Origin: CAZUDO01 sp964618895
Lineage (GTDB): Bacteria; Desulfobacterota; Binatia; DP-6
Direction: 5' to 3'
Assembly (NCBI GenBank): GCA_964618895.1
Contig: CAZUDO010000079.1
Span: forward strand, 1-64,000
DNA length: 64,000 nt
Below are positions 17,377 to 26,903 of this stretch, one piece after another; within the stretch, counting starts at the first letter, position 1; each line of letters starts with the position of its first letter. The notes under the pieces were generated by a model. That model ran no database searches, was not told the origin of the DNA, and saw nothing but the letters and a program-made list of their open reading frames with translations. A program made the translations under genes and the position numbers.

Positions 17377-18246
17377 ATGCGAACGGGAACGCGAAATAGA
17401 CGGGCGGCGCTGGACGGCCTGTCGCGCATCCTCGACGCCGGTTCTCCGGAGGAGCTGTTCGCGGGCGGTCAGGAGGAAGCCGACTTCCTGTACGCGCTCC
17501 TCGAGGACACCGCGCGGGCGCGCGCCTCGTCGCACTACTGGGAAATCTGCCACACGGCACGCCGGCGGGGCGTCAGCCCGGAGTACGTCGTCGACCGGGC
17601 GGCGATCCTGCTGGCCGCCATGCGCGAGCGGCAGCGGTCGGATCTCTATCGTATCCTCGGCGTGCCGCCCCTGGCGTCGGCCGAGACCGTCCGGCTGCGC
17701 TGGCTCGAGGTGGCCAAGCGGCACCATCCGGACGTGGGCGGCGACGGCACGACGTTCCGGCACGTGAAGCAGGCGTACGACGTGCTGCGCGACCCCGGCC
17801 GGCGCGTCGAGTACGAACGCTTCTGGGTGCGCGCCCTGGCACCGTTCGCGCGCGTGGAGGGCGTGGCGCTGCCGGCCGCCGGCGACGACGGGGCGGTGGC
17901 GGGGAACGGCGATCGGCCGGAGCCCGTCGCCGATCGGCCGGTCACCGTCGAAGAGGTGGCGGCCGCGGGCGAGCCGGACGGGACTTCGACGGATTCGGTG
18001 CACGCGGCGATGCATGCGGCGGCACGCCTGTTCGCGGCGCGGCACGCGTTCGATCGGCGCCTCGACGCCGGGGGGGCCGACGGCGGGTCCGGCGTGCTGG
18101 CGCGCATCCGGGCTGCGCTGGCACCCATCGATCTACAAGACATCGAGCGCCTGCGGGCCGACACCGATTGCGTGATCGCGGAGGTCGAGGGGCTGCGCGC
18201 CGAGCTCGCCCGTCTCGCCGCCATGAAGCGTGCGCTGCGGGCGTAG
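17377..18246 (+). CDS. J-domain (DnaJ-like) protein
   Basis: 289 residues. A helical N-terminal region precedes a J domain at about 88-150: SDLYRILGVPP, then the HPD motif in KRHHPDVGG and FRHVKQAYDVLRDPGRRVEY. The HPD tripeptide is intact, so it could stimulate a Hsp70 ATPase. The glycine/phenylalanine and zinc domains of DnaJ are absent, so it is a specialised co-chaperone. The C-terminus is helical. Client unknown. Confidence 0.85.
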   Translation: MRTGTRNRRAALDGLSRILDAGSPEELFAGGQEEADFLYALLEDTARARASSHYWEICHTARRRGVSPEYVVDRAAILLAAMRERQRSDLYRILGVPPLASAETVRLRWLEVAKRHHPDVGGDGTTFRHVKQAYDVLRDPGRRVEYERFWVRALAPFARVEGVALPAAGDDGAVAGNGDRPEPVADRPVTVEEVAAAGEPDGTSTDSVHAAMHAAARLFAARHAFDRRLDAGGADGGSGVLARIRAALAPIDLQDIERLRADTDCVIAEVEGLRAELARLAAMKRALRA

Positions 18247-18255
18247 CGCGATCGA

Positions 18256-18870
18256 TCAGCGGCCGACGAGTACCGGGGGTTGCCCGCCGGCGGGCAGCGG
18301 CGTGCCACGGGTGAGGGCCGTCTCCCACGGCGCCGTCGCTGCCGAGAACGCCGCCAGGTCGAGGGACGGAAGGGCGGAGGCCGCGAGCGCGTCCAGACGC
18401 GCGCGGCCTTCCCGCAGGAGGCTGCGTGCGCCGCGTGCATTGCCGTGCGCCAGGTGATGATAGGCGACGGCGACCTGGATCACGCCCTGGAGGGCCTGGC
18501 GGGTGTCGCCGGTGGCGGTCTTCCAGACGTCCTCGAGCACCTCGTGCACCTCGAAGAACAGTCCCGCGTTCCAGAGCGCGACGGCGTGCACGACGGCGCG
18601 CTCGAGCGGGCCGTCGGCGCGGTGTGTGTGCGCGCGGTGCGCGGTGGCGGCGCGAACGGCGCGCGTCGCGTGCGCCCGGACGTTGTCGGTATGGGTCGCG
18701 TGGATGGGCAGCAGAGACGATCCCGCCGGCTCGATCAGCTGCACGTCCGTCAGCCGGTGCGCCGCGGCCGGCGGCACGGGGCCGGTCGGGTCCGCGAGCC
18801 AGACGAGGGCGTCGCGGGCGTCGTCCTCCTCCAGCGCGGCGATGGCGAGGGTCGCCAGCGCGTTGCGCAA
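18256..18870 (-). CDS. DUF309 domain protein
   Basis: 204 residues; the second half carries the DUF309 signature: ALWNAGLFFEVHEVLEDVW, then LQGVIQVAVAYHHLAHGNARGA. DUF309 proteins are small helical proteins of unknown function with conserved His/Glu residues, here in EVHEVLE. The first 85 residues are not recognised. Convergent with the J-domain gene, whose stop is 10 bp away. Confidence 0.82.
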   Translation of the reverse strand: MRNALATLAIAALEEDDARDALVWLADPTGPVPPAAAHRLTDVQLIEPAGSSLLPIHATHTDNVRAHATRAVRAATAHRAHTHRADGPLERAVVHAVALWNAGLFFEVHEVLEDVWKTATGDTRQALQGVIQVAVAYHHLAHGNARGARSLLREGRARLDALAASALPSLDLAAFSAATAPWETALTRGTPLPAGGQPPVLVGR

Positions 18871-18929
18871 GGGAAGCGGGAAGCCGGGTGTCGCCAGAAG
18901 GTTCTCCGTGTGCTACCAGGCCGGTCGTC

Positions 18930-19799
18930 GTGACTCCCGTTTACACCGCGCGCGTCGCGGTCCGCCACCACGAGCTCGACTGTTTTGGCCGCCTCCATCC
19001 GGGCGGATACTTGCGCTACCTTGCGCAGGCCGCGGTCGAGGCCAGTGCCGCCCTTGGCTTCGACGCCGCGTGGTACGCGGCCGCGGGCGGGCTGTGGATC
19101 ATCCGCCGCTCCACCCTCACCGTCGAGCGTCCGGTCACTGCCGGCGAGGAGCTCGCGGTGCGGACGTGGGTAGAAGACTTCCGCCGCGTGCGCTCCGAGC
19201 GCCGCTACCAGCTGTGTGGCAGCGACGGCGTCGTCTATGCCGAAGCATGTACCGACTGGGTGTACGTCGACGCCGCCAGCGGGCGGCCGCGGCGGGTGCC
19301 GCGCGAGCTCGAGGCCGCCTTCGGCACGCGCGGCGACTCGGCCGTGACGCACGGCGCGTGGGAGGCGCCGCCGCCTCCGCCCGCGCCGGCGCGCAGCACG
19401 CATCGGGTGCGCATCTACGAGCTCGACGGCCTGGCGCACGTGAACAACGCCGTCTACCTCGACCTGCTCGCCCAGGCAGTGCTGGATACCCTGGCCGGCG
19501 CGGGCTGGTCGTTCGACCGGCTGCTCGGCAGCGGGGGCGTCCCGGTGTGTGCCGGCGCCGACATCGAGTACCTCGAGGCCGCGCGCTACGGCGACGACCT
19601 CGACATCCGCACCTGGTTCACGCCGGCCGCCGGTGCGCTGCATGCCCACCAGCTGATCGGGCGTGCGAATGGGGCGACCGGAAACGGCTCGCCCCTGGTG
19701 CGCGCGACCACGCGCTGGCGCTGGATGGACGCCGCGCGCACGGTGCCCGACCTGCCCGAGGGGCTCCTGTCGGCCCTCCAACCGGTGCTGGCCGCCTGA
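18930..19799 (+). CDS. Tandem hotdog-fold acyl-CoA thioesterase
   Basis: 289 residues made of two 4HBT-type hotdog domains. The first (about 1-130) has VRHHELDCFGRLHPGGYLRY and WVYVDAASGRPRRVP; the second (about 150-289) has VRIYELDGLAHVNNAVYLDL. The D-x-x-G-H-V-N-N box is typical of YbgC/FatA-like thioesterases that release acyl chains from CoA or ACP; in the first domain it is degenerate. GTG start near the first strand. Next gene, an SDR, starts 3 bp after the stop, suggesting a lipid-related pair. Confidence 0.85.
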   Translation: MTPVYTARVAVRHHELDCFGRLHPGGYLRYLAQAAVEASAALGFDAAWYAAAGGLWIIRRSTLTVERPVTAGEELAVRTWVEDFRRVRSERRYQLCGSDGVVYAEACTDWVYVDAASGRPRRVPRELEAAFGTRGDSAVTHGAWEAPPPPPAPARSTHRVRIYELDGLAHVNNAVYLDLLAQAVLDTLAGAGWSFDRLLGSGGVPVCAGADIEYLEAARYGDDLDIRTWFTPAAGALHAHQLIGRANGATGNGSPLVRATTRWRWMDAARTVPDLPEGLLSALQPVLAA

Positions 19800-19802
19800 C
19801 CG

Positions 19803-20561
19803 ATGACGGAGCTCCGCGGCCGGGTCGGCGTGGTCACCGGGGCGTCCTCCGGCATCGGCGCGGCGGTGGCCCGGGCGCTCGGCGCCGCCGGCATGCGGCT
19901 CGTGCTGGGAGCCCGGCGCCTGGATCGGCTGGGGGCGGTCGCGGCCGAGCTCCGTGCCGGCGGGGCAGAGGCCGAGGCTGTCACCGCCGACATGCGCGAC
20001 GAGGCGCAGGTCGAGCGGTTGATCGATGCCGCGGTCGAACGGTTCGGCGCCCTCGACGTGCTGGTCAACAACGCCGCTACCGGGGCCGTGCGGCTGGTGG
20101 CCGAGGGCCGCACCGACGAGTGGCGTGACACGTTCGAGACCAACGTGCTCGGCACACTGGCGGCCTGTCGGGCGGCGCTGCGCCACATGCTGCCCCGGGG
20201 ACGGGGCGACATCCTGACCGTCGCCTCCGTGTCGGCCCACGAAGGCTGGCCCTACCTGGCGGCCTACGCCGGCTCCAAGGCGGCGGTGCATGCCATCGCG
20301 CGCAGCCTGCGCGCGGAGGTGTCGGCGCAGGGCGTGCGGGTGATGACCATCGATGTGCATCACGTGGCGAGCGAGTTCGGCGTGCGCTTCGATCCTGCCG
20401 TACTCCCGGATGCCATTGCCCGCTGGCAGGCGCTCCACCTCGTCGATCCGACCTGTCCGATCCTGTCGCCGGACGACGTGGCGCGCGCGGTCGTGTTCCA
20501 GCTCACGCAGCCCGAGGCCGCCAGCGTGCACGAGCTGACCCTTCGCCCGCGCGCCAACTAG
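19803..20561 (+). CDS. SDR-family oxidoreductase
   Basis: Classical SDR of 252 residues: TGASSGIGAAVA cofactor motif, NNAATG in place of NNAG, the catalytic serine in TVASVS and the catalytic YAGSK (Y-x-x-x-K). Starts 3 bp after the thioesterase, so co-transcription is expected. Convergent with the PadR gene 3 bp beyond. Substrate unknown. Confidence 0.9.
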   Translation: MTELRGRVGVVTGASSGIGAAVARALGAAGMRLVLGARRLDRLGAVAAELRAGGAEAEAVTADMRDEAQVERLIDAAVERFGALDVLVNNAATGAVRLVAEGRTDEWRDTFETNVLGTLAACRAALRHMLPRGRGDILTVASVSAHEGWPYLAAYAGSKAAVHAIARSLRAEVSAQGVRVMTIDVHHVASEFGVRFDPAVLPDAIARWQALHLVDPTCPILSPDDVARAVVFQLTQPEAASVHELTLRPRAN

Positions 20562-20564
20562 CGG

Positions 20565-21101
20565 TCAGCATGCCGGCCGGAGTGCGGTGCCGTCGCCGGC
20601 CAGGGCGGCGCGGCAACGCGAGATCCAGCGCAGATGCGTCTCGGCGTGATCGCGTGCGGCCTGGTGCGCGAGCCGCCGGGTGAGCGGCGCCCCGGGTTGC
20701 ACGTCGGCCTCGTCGATCAGGCCCAGGTAGCGCCGGTACTCGGCCTCCTGGCGATCGAGCTGCTGGGCCAGGGCGTGCGAGCCGTCGCGCTCGGCGGCGA
20801 GCAGGCGCACGAAGATCTCGTCGCGCAACGGGGGCGGCCAGCCCGGGCGGCGTGTGAGCCACGTGCGCAGCGCGCGCTCGCCGCGCGCCGTCATCCGGAA
20901 GAGCCGGCGCAGCCGGGTGCCGGAGTGCTGGTCGCGGCGCAGGATCAGGCCGCGGCGCTCGAGCTCGTGCAGCAATTGGTAGATCTGTCCGATGTTGGGG
21001 TGCCAGAACGGCCCGATCCGTTCCGTGAACCGTTTGAGGAGCTGATAGCCGTGAGCTTCCCCTTCACAGAGCAGTGCCAGCAGCGCGTAGCGCAGGTGCA
21101 T
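20565..21101 (-). CDS. PadR-family transcriptional regulator
   Basis: 178 residues. The N-terminal winged helix is diagnostic: MHLRYALLALLCEGEAHGYQ, then FWHPNIGQIYQLLHELERRG and RLFRMTARGERALRTWL. A C-terminal coiled dimerisation domain (Vir_act_alpha_C type) follows. PadR proteins repress detoxification or efflux genes in response to small aromatics; the target here is not evident. It is divergent from the S8 peptidase gene 200 bp away. Confidence 0.9.
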   Translation of the reverse strand: MHLRYALLALLCEGEAHGYQLLKRFTERIGPFWHPNIGQIYQLLHELERRGLILRRDQHSGTRLRRLFRMTARGERALRTWLTRRPGWPPPLRDEIFVRLLAAERDGSHALAQQLDRQEAEYRRYLGLIDEADVQPGAPLTRRLAHQAARDHAETHLRWISRCRAALAGDGTALRPAC

Positions 21102-21303
21102 GTGTCGTCCTCCCGCGGCGGTCCGGTGCGAGGGCCGTGCCAGGGCAAAAGCCGCGCGCTGCCGGGTGCCGGCGGGCGGGGGTGTGAGTCCCCGCTGACG
21201 ACCGTGGCGGGGACGACGGGCGTGTCAGGCCGCGCCCCGTCCGCGGCCGTTCACGCCCCGGTGCGGTTCGCCACTGTGGGGGCATTCGCGTAGGAATGGG
21301 ACG

Positions 21304-23586
21304 GTGACGGGCTGGATCGTCGCGCTGCTGATGGGAGCCGTGCTGGCCGTGCTGGGCATGCGTGCGGACGTCGACATCATCGGGGCGCACGAGTCGGCGG
21401 CCCGCGTGCGTCAGGTCGCCCGCGGCGCACGGGCGGGGAGGGGCGCGGCCCGGCCGCACCCCGCCGGCGCGGAGCGCGTCCGGGTGTACGTCGTGGTGAG
21501 CGGTCTCACGCCCGCGCGCCGCCGCGCGCTCGAAGCGGCCGGGCTCGCGATCGAGCTGCCCGCGCCCGGAACGCCCGCGGCACGCTGGCATGGCGGAGAG
21601 CTGGTGCAGGGGCTGGTGGCGCCCGCGGCCGTCGACGCGCTCGAGCGGCTCCCGTTCGTCCGCCGGGTGGAGGCACCCGGGCTGCGCTGGACGAACGCCG
21701 GCGCGGTCGCCACCGCGGGCGACCGGGTGCTCGGGACGGATGTGGCGCGCGCTGTGCTGGCGACCGATGGCGTAGGGGTCGCCGTGGGGGTGATATCCGA
21801 CGGCGCCGACGGCGCGGTCGCGTCGCGCGCCTCCGGGGATCTCCCGGCGGTGGAGCAGCTGCCCCTGGCGGGCGTCACGCCCGGGCGCGGGAGCGAGGGC
21901 ACCGCACTGCTCGAGATCGTGCACGACACGGCTCCCGGGGCGCGTCTCCTGTTCGCTGCTCCCGGCACTAGCGCCGAGATGGTCGCGGCGATCGACGGCC
22001 TGGCCGCCGCCGGCGCGCAGGTGATCGTGGACGATCTGGTGTTCACCGACGAACCCAAGTTCGAAGACGGGCCGATCGCCCGCGCCGCGCAGCGCTTCGT
22101 GCAGGCGGGGGGGGTGTACGTCACCGCGGCGGGCAACTACGCCCGCACGCACTACTTCGCCCCCTATCGTGCCGGCGACGGCACGACGCTCGGCGGGCTC
22201 GACTATCGCGCCCTGCATCGCTTCGCGGACAGCGACTTCGGCAACTCGCTCCGCATCCCGGCGGGGAGCGAGGTGATCGTCGTCCTGCAGTGGAACGACG
22301 AGGTCGGGCGTGCGGGCAACGACTTCGACCTGTTGCTCGCGCGCGCGGCCAGCGGGGCGGACCTCCTCCTGGCGGCCGGCACCGAGGCCCAGGACGGGAA
22401 CGGCACGCCGCTGGAAGCCCTACGCTGGCTCAACACCACCGGCGCCAGGGTCGACGCCTACGTGGCGATCGGCGAGTACGCGCGCCGCAGCGATCCGGGC
22501 GCCCTGCGCCTGAACCTGGTGCTCTTCAGCCGCGACCCCCTCCGTCTCCAGTATGTGACCCCTCGCGAGAGCATTTTTGGGCATGCGGCGGCGGACGACG
22601 TGCTGTCGGTGGCGGCGGCCGACGCCAGCTCCCCGGACGTGGTCGAGGACTTCAGCTCGAACGGTCCGGCGTCGATCTTCTTCCCGGTGACCGTGGTGCG
22701 CAACGTCCCGCTTCTCACCGGGGTCGATGGGGTGACGACCGCGATCGGGCGGCGGGGAGAGTTCGCGGATCCGTTCCGCGGCACCTCCGCGGCGGCGCCG
22801 CACGTCGCCGGATGCGCTGCGCTCCTGCGTGCGGCGGGCGTGCCGGCGGCGACGGTTCGCTCGGCGATGCTTGCCACCGCCGTCGACCTCGAGCCCGTCG
22901 GCTTCGACCTCGCGGCCGGCAACGGCCGCCTCGATTGCGCGGCGGCGGCACGTCTCGCGCTCGGAAACGCGCATGCGCCGGTGGTGCACCGGGTGGCCGG
23001 CGGGTTCGCGGCGAGCGGTGCGGTGGCGGTCGAGATTGCCGGCGAGGACGCCGACGGGGACGTACGCAGCGTGGTCGTCCGGCTCCTCGACCGCGCCGGC
23101 GACGAGATCGCCCGGACCACGGCCGACGTGAGCGCCGGCGGCACGGCGTTCGGCGTCACCGTGACCGCGCAGGGGGCGGCCCTGGCGCGCGTGCGCGCCG
23201 TGTCGGCGCGGGCCCGCGATGCGACGCGGCTCGAAAGCGTCGAGGTGGGTGCCAGCGTCGCTTGCCCGGGCGACGCATCCCTCGGCGATGCGCTCTGTGC
23301 GCTCGGGGATCTGCGGGACGGCGTCGCGGTGCTCCCGGGACGCCGCGCGCGGCGTCTGGAGCGCACGGCCGAGCAGGCGACGACCGCGCTGGCACGTGCC
23401 GGGGCGGCGATCGACGCCGGTCAGCGGCGTCGGGCGCGCCGCGCGCTCGGCCGGGCGCAGGCGCGGCTCGGGAAGCTGATCCGTCTGGTGGCGGCCCGGT
23501 CGGTGGATCCCGAACTCAGACGCCTAGTGACCGACATGGGGCGGCAGCTGCGCACGCGCGTCATCGGCCTCCGGACGCAGCTCTAG
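21304..23586 (+). CDS. Secreted S8-like (subtilase fold) peptidase with altered catalytic site
   Basis: 760 residues: signal/anchor (about 3-20), prodomain-like region, subtilase domain (about 155-560) and a C-terminal beta-domain plus helical tail. The Asp motif is VISDGAD (Asp 166), the oxyanion Asn lies in TAAGNYA (Asn 278) and the nucleophile in FRGTSAAAPHVAG (Ser 495). The GHGT box that carries the catalytic His is GRGSEGTALLEIVHD, so Glu 198 occupies that neighbourhood and the nearest His is 207. GTG start behind AGGA. Secreted; substrate unknown. Confidence 0.85.
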   Translation: MTGWIVALLMGAVLAVLGMRADVDIIGAHESAARVRQVARGARAGRGAARPHPAGAERVRVYVVVSGLTPARRRALEAAGLAIELPAPGTPAARWHGGELVQGLVAPAAVDALERLPFVRRVEAPGLRWTNAGAVATAGDRVLGTDVARAVLATDGVGVAVGVISDGADGAVASRASGDLPAVEQLPLAGVTPGRGSEGTALLEIVHDTAPGARLLFAAPGTSAEMVAAIDGLAAAGAQVIVDDLVFTDEPKFEDGPIARAAQRFVQAGGVYVTAAGNYARTHYFAPYRAGDGTTLGGLDYRALHRFADSDFGNSLRIPAGSEVIVVLQWNDEVGRAGNDFDLLLARAASGADLLLAAGTEAQDGNGTPLEALRWLNTTGARVDAYVAIGEYARRSDPGALRLNLVLFSRDPLRLQYVTPRESIFGHAAADDVLSVAAADASSPDVVEDFSSNGPASIFFPVTVVRNVPLLTGVDGVTTAIGRRGEFADPFRGTSAAAPHVAGCAALLRAAGVPAATVRSAMLATAVDLEPVGFDLAAGNGRLDCAAAARLALGNAHAPVVHRVAGGFAASGAVAVEIAGEDADGDVRSVVVRLLDRAGDEIARTTADVSAGGTAFGVTVTAQGAALARVRAVSARARDATRLESVEVGASVACPGDASLGDALCALGDLRDGVAVLPGRRARRLERTAEQATTALARAGAAIDAGQRRRARRALGRAQARLGKLIRLVAARSVDPELRRLVTDMGRQLRTRVIGLRTQL

Positions 23587-23607
23587 GGGAGAGGCGCGCG
23601 CCGCCGG

Positions 23608-23862
23608 TCAGCGGACCGGATCGGCGGGCTCTTCGTCCTCACCCTCCTCGCTCTCGTCGAGCTCGTCGCCTTCGCTCTCGTCAGCTTCGGCCGGGACCGT
23701 TCCGGGAGGAGGGGTCATGCCGACCGCCTGACTCCAGTCGATATCGTCGTCCTGACCCTCGGTGGACTTCTCGTGCCGGTCGCGCTTGCGGACCTCCTTG
23801 GCCTCGTGCTTGGCCTTGCGTTGCAGCTCTTTGGCTCGCTTGTTCGAGCGGAATCGCGCCAT
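23608..23862 (-). CDS. Small highly charged protein
   Basis: 84 residues: a lysine/arginine-rich first half (MARFRSNKRAKELQRKAKHE) and a glutamate/aspartate-rich tail. This bipolar charge pattern suggests a nucleic-acid or ribosome-associated protein, but I recognise no named family. The ATG has a GAGG-type ribosome site 7 bp upstream; the longer upstream frame looks non-coding. Divergent from the holin-like gene. Confidence 0.7.
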   Translation of the reverse strand: MARFRSNKRAKELQRKAKHEAKEVRKRDRHEKSTEGQDDDIDWSQAVGMTPPPGTVPAEADESEGDELDESEEGEDEEPADPVR

Positions 23863-24052
23863 ATGGGGAACCTCCTGGCCGCGCCGGGTGGTGACGAGTG
23901 GTGACGATTGGAGGCGGAGAACGGGCGCCGCGGCGCAGGCCGACTGTACCAGGCCGGCCGGGGTGGGTCCACGGCGGGCGCTCGGCGCCGCCTTCGGGCG
24001 CCTCCAGGACCCTTGCAGGGGCACCAGCGTTCACATACGTAGCCGACGCGTC

Positions 24053-24436
24053 ATGCAGGGGTTCGTCGTCCGCTGGCTGGTGAGCGCGTTGGCGCTGTAC
24101 CTGACCAGTCTGATCGTGCGCGGCATCGAGATCCGCGGCCTCGCCGCGTTGCTGTTCGCCGCCATCACGATCGGCATCCTGAACGCCGTCGTGCGCCCGA
24201 TCCTCCTGCTCCTCACCCTGCCGCTCACGGTGCTCACGCTCGGGCTGTTCGTGCTGGTGGTGAACGCGGGTATGCTGTGGCTCGCCGCCTCGGTGGTGAA
24301 GGGGTTCGAGGTGCACGGCTTCTGGTCGGCGCTCGGGGGCTGGCTCCTGATGTCCTTCTTCACGTTCGGCATCAACCTGCTGATCGGCGACACCGGCCGT
24401 ATTGAAGTGATCCACGTCCGCCAGCTAGTCCGCTGA
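24053..24436 (+). CDS. Phage-holin-family (4TM) membrane protein
   Basis: 127 residues with four membrane segments and the family signature AAITIGILNAVVRPILLLLT followed by LPLTVLTLGLFVLVVNAGML. This family (Phage_holin_4_2, DUF360) is common on bacterial chromosomes, not in prophages, and its role is unclear. The stop shares bases with the ATG of the acyl-CoA dehydrogenase (TGATG), so translation may be coupled. Confidence 0.88.
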   Translation: MQGFVVRWLVSALALYLTSLIVRGIEIRGLAALLFAAITIGILNAVVRPILLLLTLPLTVLTLGLFVLVVNAGMLWLAASVVKGFEVHGFWSALGGWLLMSFFTFGINLLIGDTGRIEVIHVRQLVR

Positions 24437-25608
24437 TGCGCTACGAGTTCACGCCCGCGCAGCTCGGCTGGCGCGACGCCGTGCGTGCCTTCATCCGGAA
24501 GAACGTCACCCCGGCGCTGCTGGCCGAGATGCGGCAGGTGGGGAACGAAGGCGACGGTCCGCTTGCGCACGCCTTCCATCAGACGCTGTTCGACAAGGGC
24601 TGGTGGGGGGTGGGTTGGCCGACCGAGTGGGGCGGGCTCGGCAAGTCCGCCATCGACCAGTACATCTTCGGCGACGAGATGTCCGCCGCCGGCGCGCCAT
24701 CGATGCGGCTGGCGATCTCGTCGGTGGCGCCCACCATCCTGCGCCTCGGGAGCGAGCAGCAGAAGCAGCACTGGCTGCCGCGCATCCTGCGCGGGGAGAT
24801 CGACTTCGCGGTGGCTTACTCCGAGCCGGAGGCCGGGACGGACCTGGCGGCGCTCAAGACCCGCGCCGTGCTCGACGGCGACCACTGGGTGATCAACGGC
24901 CACAAGACCTGGAATACCGGCGCCCACAGCTGCTCGCACAACTGGGTGGCGGTGCGCACCGAGCCCGACGCGCCCAAGCACAAGGGCATCTCGATGCTCA
25001 TCGTGCCCATGGACGCGCCCGGCATCACGGTGCAGCCGCTGTGGACGTGGTCGGGGCTGCGCACAAACGCCGTCTTCTTCGAGGATGTACGCGTGCCGCG
25101 GGACGCGCTGGTGGGCGAGCGCGGCATGGGCTTCTACTACGCCATGATGGCGCTCGACTTCGAGCGCGTGATGATCGGCTCGGTCGGCATGCTGGCGCGC
25201 TTCCTGGCCGAGTTGAAGGTGTTCGTTCGCCGCACCCGACACGACGGAGCGCCGCTCGGTCGAGTCCCGTGGGTGCGACGCGCGCTCGCCGACCTCGAGA
25301 TGCGGGTCGAGGTGGGGCGGCAGATTGGGCTCCTGAACGCCTGGCTCATCGACCAGGGCGTGGTGCCCACCAAGGAAGGGTCGATGGCCAAGGTGTACGT
25401 CACCGAGCTGAACGCCCGGCTGGCGTCGGTCGGGATGGACATCCTCGGCCTGAACGGCCAGCTCGCCGCCGACGATCCGGCCGCCGCGCTCCACGGCCGC
25501 CTGCAGTGGCTCTATACCGTGGCGCCGATGCAGCGCTTCGGCGGCGGCACCAACGAGGTGCAGCGCATGATCATCGCCCAGCGCGGCCTCGGGTTGCCGC
25601 GTAAGTAG
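24436..25608 (+). CDS. Acyl-CoA dehydrogenase (first of a pair)
   Basis: FAD-dependent acyl-CoA dehydrogenase, 390 residues. Typical blocks: WGGLGKSAIDQYIF, AVAYSEPEAGTDLAALKTRA (flavin/substrate loop), GHKTWNTGAHSCSHNW, and the C-terminal FGGGTNEVQRMIIAQRGLGL that contacts FAD. It is followed 11 bp later by a second, more divergent dehydrogenase. Such pairs in steroid- and lipid-degrading bacteria form heterotetramers in which the two chains share active sites. Confidence 0.93.
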   Translation: MRYEFTPAQLGWRDAVRAFIRKNVTPALLAEMRQVGNEGDGPLAHAFHQTLFDKGWWGVGWPTEWGGLGKSAIDQYIFGDEMSAAGAPSMRLAISSVAPTILRLGSEQQKQHWLPRILRGEIDFAVAYSEPEAGTDLAALKTRAVLDGDHWVINGHKTWNTGAHSCSHNWVAVRTEPDAPKHKGISMLIVPMDAPGITVQPLWTWSGLRTNAVFFEDVRVPRDALVGERGMGFYYAMMALDFERVMIGSVGMLARFLAELKVFVRRTRHDGAPLGRVPWVRRALADLEMRVEVGRQIGLLNAWLIDQGVVPTKEGSMAKVYVTELNARLASVGMDILGLNGQLAADDPAAALHGRLQWLYTVAPMQRFGGGTNEVQRMIIAQRGLGLPRK

Positions 25609-25619
25609 GGGACGCCACC

Positions 25620-26762
25620 ATGCATCTCGCGCCGACGGAAGAGCAGCAGGTGATCCAGCACGAGGCGCGGCGGTTCCTGGCCGCCGAGCTGACGCGCGAG
25701 CGCCGTCTCGCCTGGGACCAGGAGCCGAGCGGCCACGACGCGGCGTTCTGGCAGGCGGTCGGCCGGCTGGGGTGGTTCGGCTACGGCCTGCCCCGCCAGT
25801 ACGGCGGCGAAGAGGTGTCGCTGGTCGAGGTGGGACTCCTGATTGAGGAGTGCGGACGGGCGGCGGCGCCGTTCGGCCTGTTCGCCGCCATCGCGGGCGG
25901 CCTCGGCCTGGCGGCCCTCGGCAGCGCGGGACAGAAGCGGGAGTGGCTGCCGGCCGTGGCGCGCGGTGAGAAGCTGGTGACGCTCGCCATTGCCGAGATG
26001 GCGGCCACGAGTGCGCCGGCGGCCTACACCACCACGGTGCGGCGTCGGGGCAAGAGCCTCGTGCTCGCGGGCGAGAAGGCGTTCGTCCTCCAGGGCGCCA
26101 CCGCCGACGCCTTCCTGGTGGCGGCCCGCGACGGCGCGGCCCGAGGCGGCCGCGGGGTGTCGACCGTGCTCGTGCCGGCCGATCTGCCGGGCGTGACCGT
26201 CCAGCCCCAGAAGACTTTCGGCAAGGACCGCCAGAGTCTCGTCCGCTTCAAGAACGTCACCCTGCCGGCCGCCGCGTTGGCCGGGCCGGCCGGCCGCGCC
26301 TGGCCACGGCTGCTGCAGCTCCGTACCCGCCTGACCGCGCTCCTCTGTGCCGACATGATCGGCGGTGCCGACGCCGTGCTCGACATGACCACGCGCTACG
26401 TGAGCGAGCGCGAGCAGTTCGGGGTGAAGCTCGGCACCTTCCAGGCTGTGCAGGCGATGTGCGCCGACATGGCGATCGCGCTCGAGGGCGCGCGGCACGT
26501 CACCCGCCAGGCGCTCTGGCGGCTCGCCGAAGGGCTGCGTGCCGAGCGCGAGGTCGCGATCGCCAAGGCGTGGACCGGCCAGTCGTACCGCGACATCACG
26601 CTCACGGCCCATCAGCTCCACGGCGGCGCGGGCTACGTCATCGAGCACGATCTGCACCGCTACTCGGCGCGCGCCAAGGAGGCCGAGCTGCGCTTCGGCG
26701 GCACCGAGGAGTGGCTCTCGGTCCTGGCCGACCAGCTGAAACTCGCCCCCGCCGGCCGCTGA
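25620..26762 (+). CDS. Acyl-CoA dehydrogenase (second of a pair)
   Basis: 380 residues, more divergent than its upstream partner but with all three domains: N-terminal helices, a central beta domain whose AIAEMAATSAP lacks the usual EPEAG, and a C-terminal helical domain with YVSEREQFGVKLGTFQAVQ and YSARAKEAELRFGGTEEW. The degenerate central loop fits the non-catalytic or half-site chain of a heteromeric enzyme. ATG 11 bp after the first gene. Confidence 0.9.
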   Translation: MHLAPTEEQQVIQHEARRFLAAELTRERRLAWDQEPSGHDAAFWQAVGRLGWFGYGLPRQYGGEEVSLVEVGLLIEECGRAAAPFGLFAAIAGGLGLAALGSAGQKREWLPAVARGEKLVTLAIAEMAATSAPAAYTTTVRRRGKSLVLAGEKAFVLQGATADAFLVAARDGAARGGRGVSTVLVPADLPGVTVQPQKTFGKDRQSLVRFKNVTLPAAALAGPAGRAWPRLLQLRTRLTALLCADMIGGADAVLDMTTRYVSEREQFGVKLGTFQAVQAMCADMAIALEGARHVTRQALWRLAEGLRAEREVAIAKAWTGQSYRDITLTAHQLHGGAGYVIEHDLHRYSARAKEAELRFGGTEEWLSVLADQLKLAPAGR

Positions 26763-26903
26763 CGTTCTCCGCATGCGCGGAGCCGGCCGCCGCACCACAC
26801 CCGGCCCCTGGCGAAGGACGTCGCGGCCACCGCGCCGCACGTCGGTCGTCGGGACCTTTCGCCGCCGTAGTCGCAGGGGGGGCGCCGGCGTTGCGGTGCG
26901 AGT

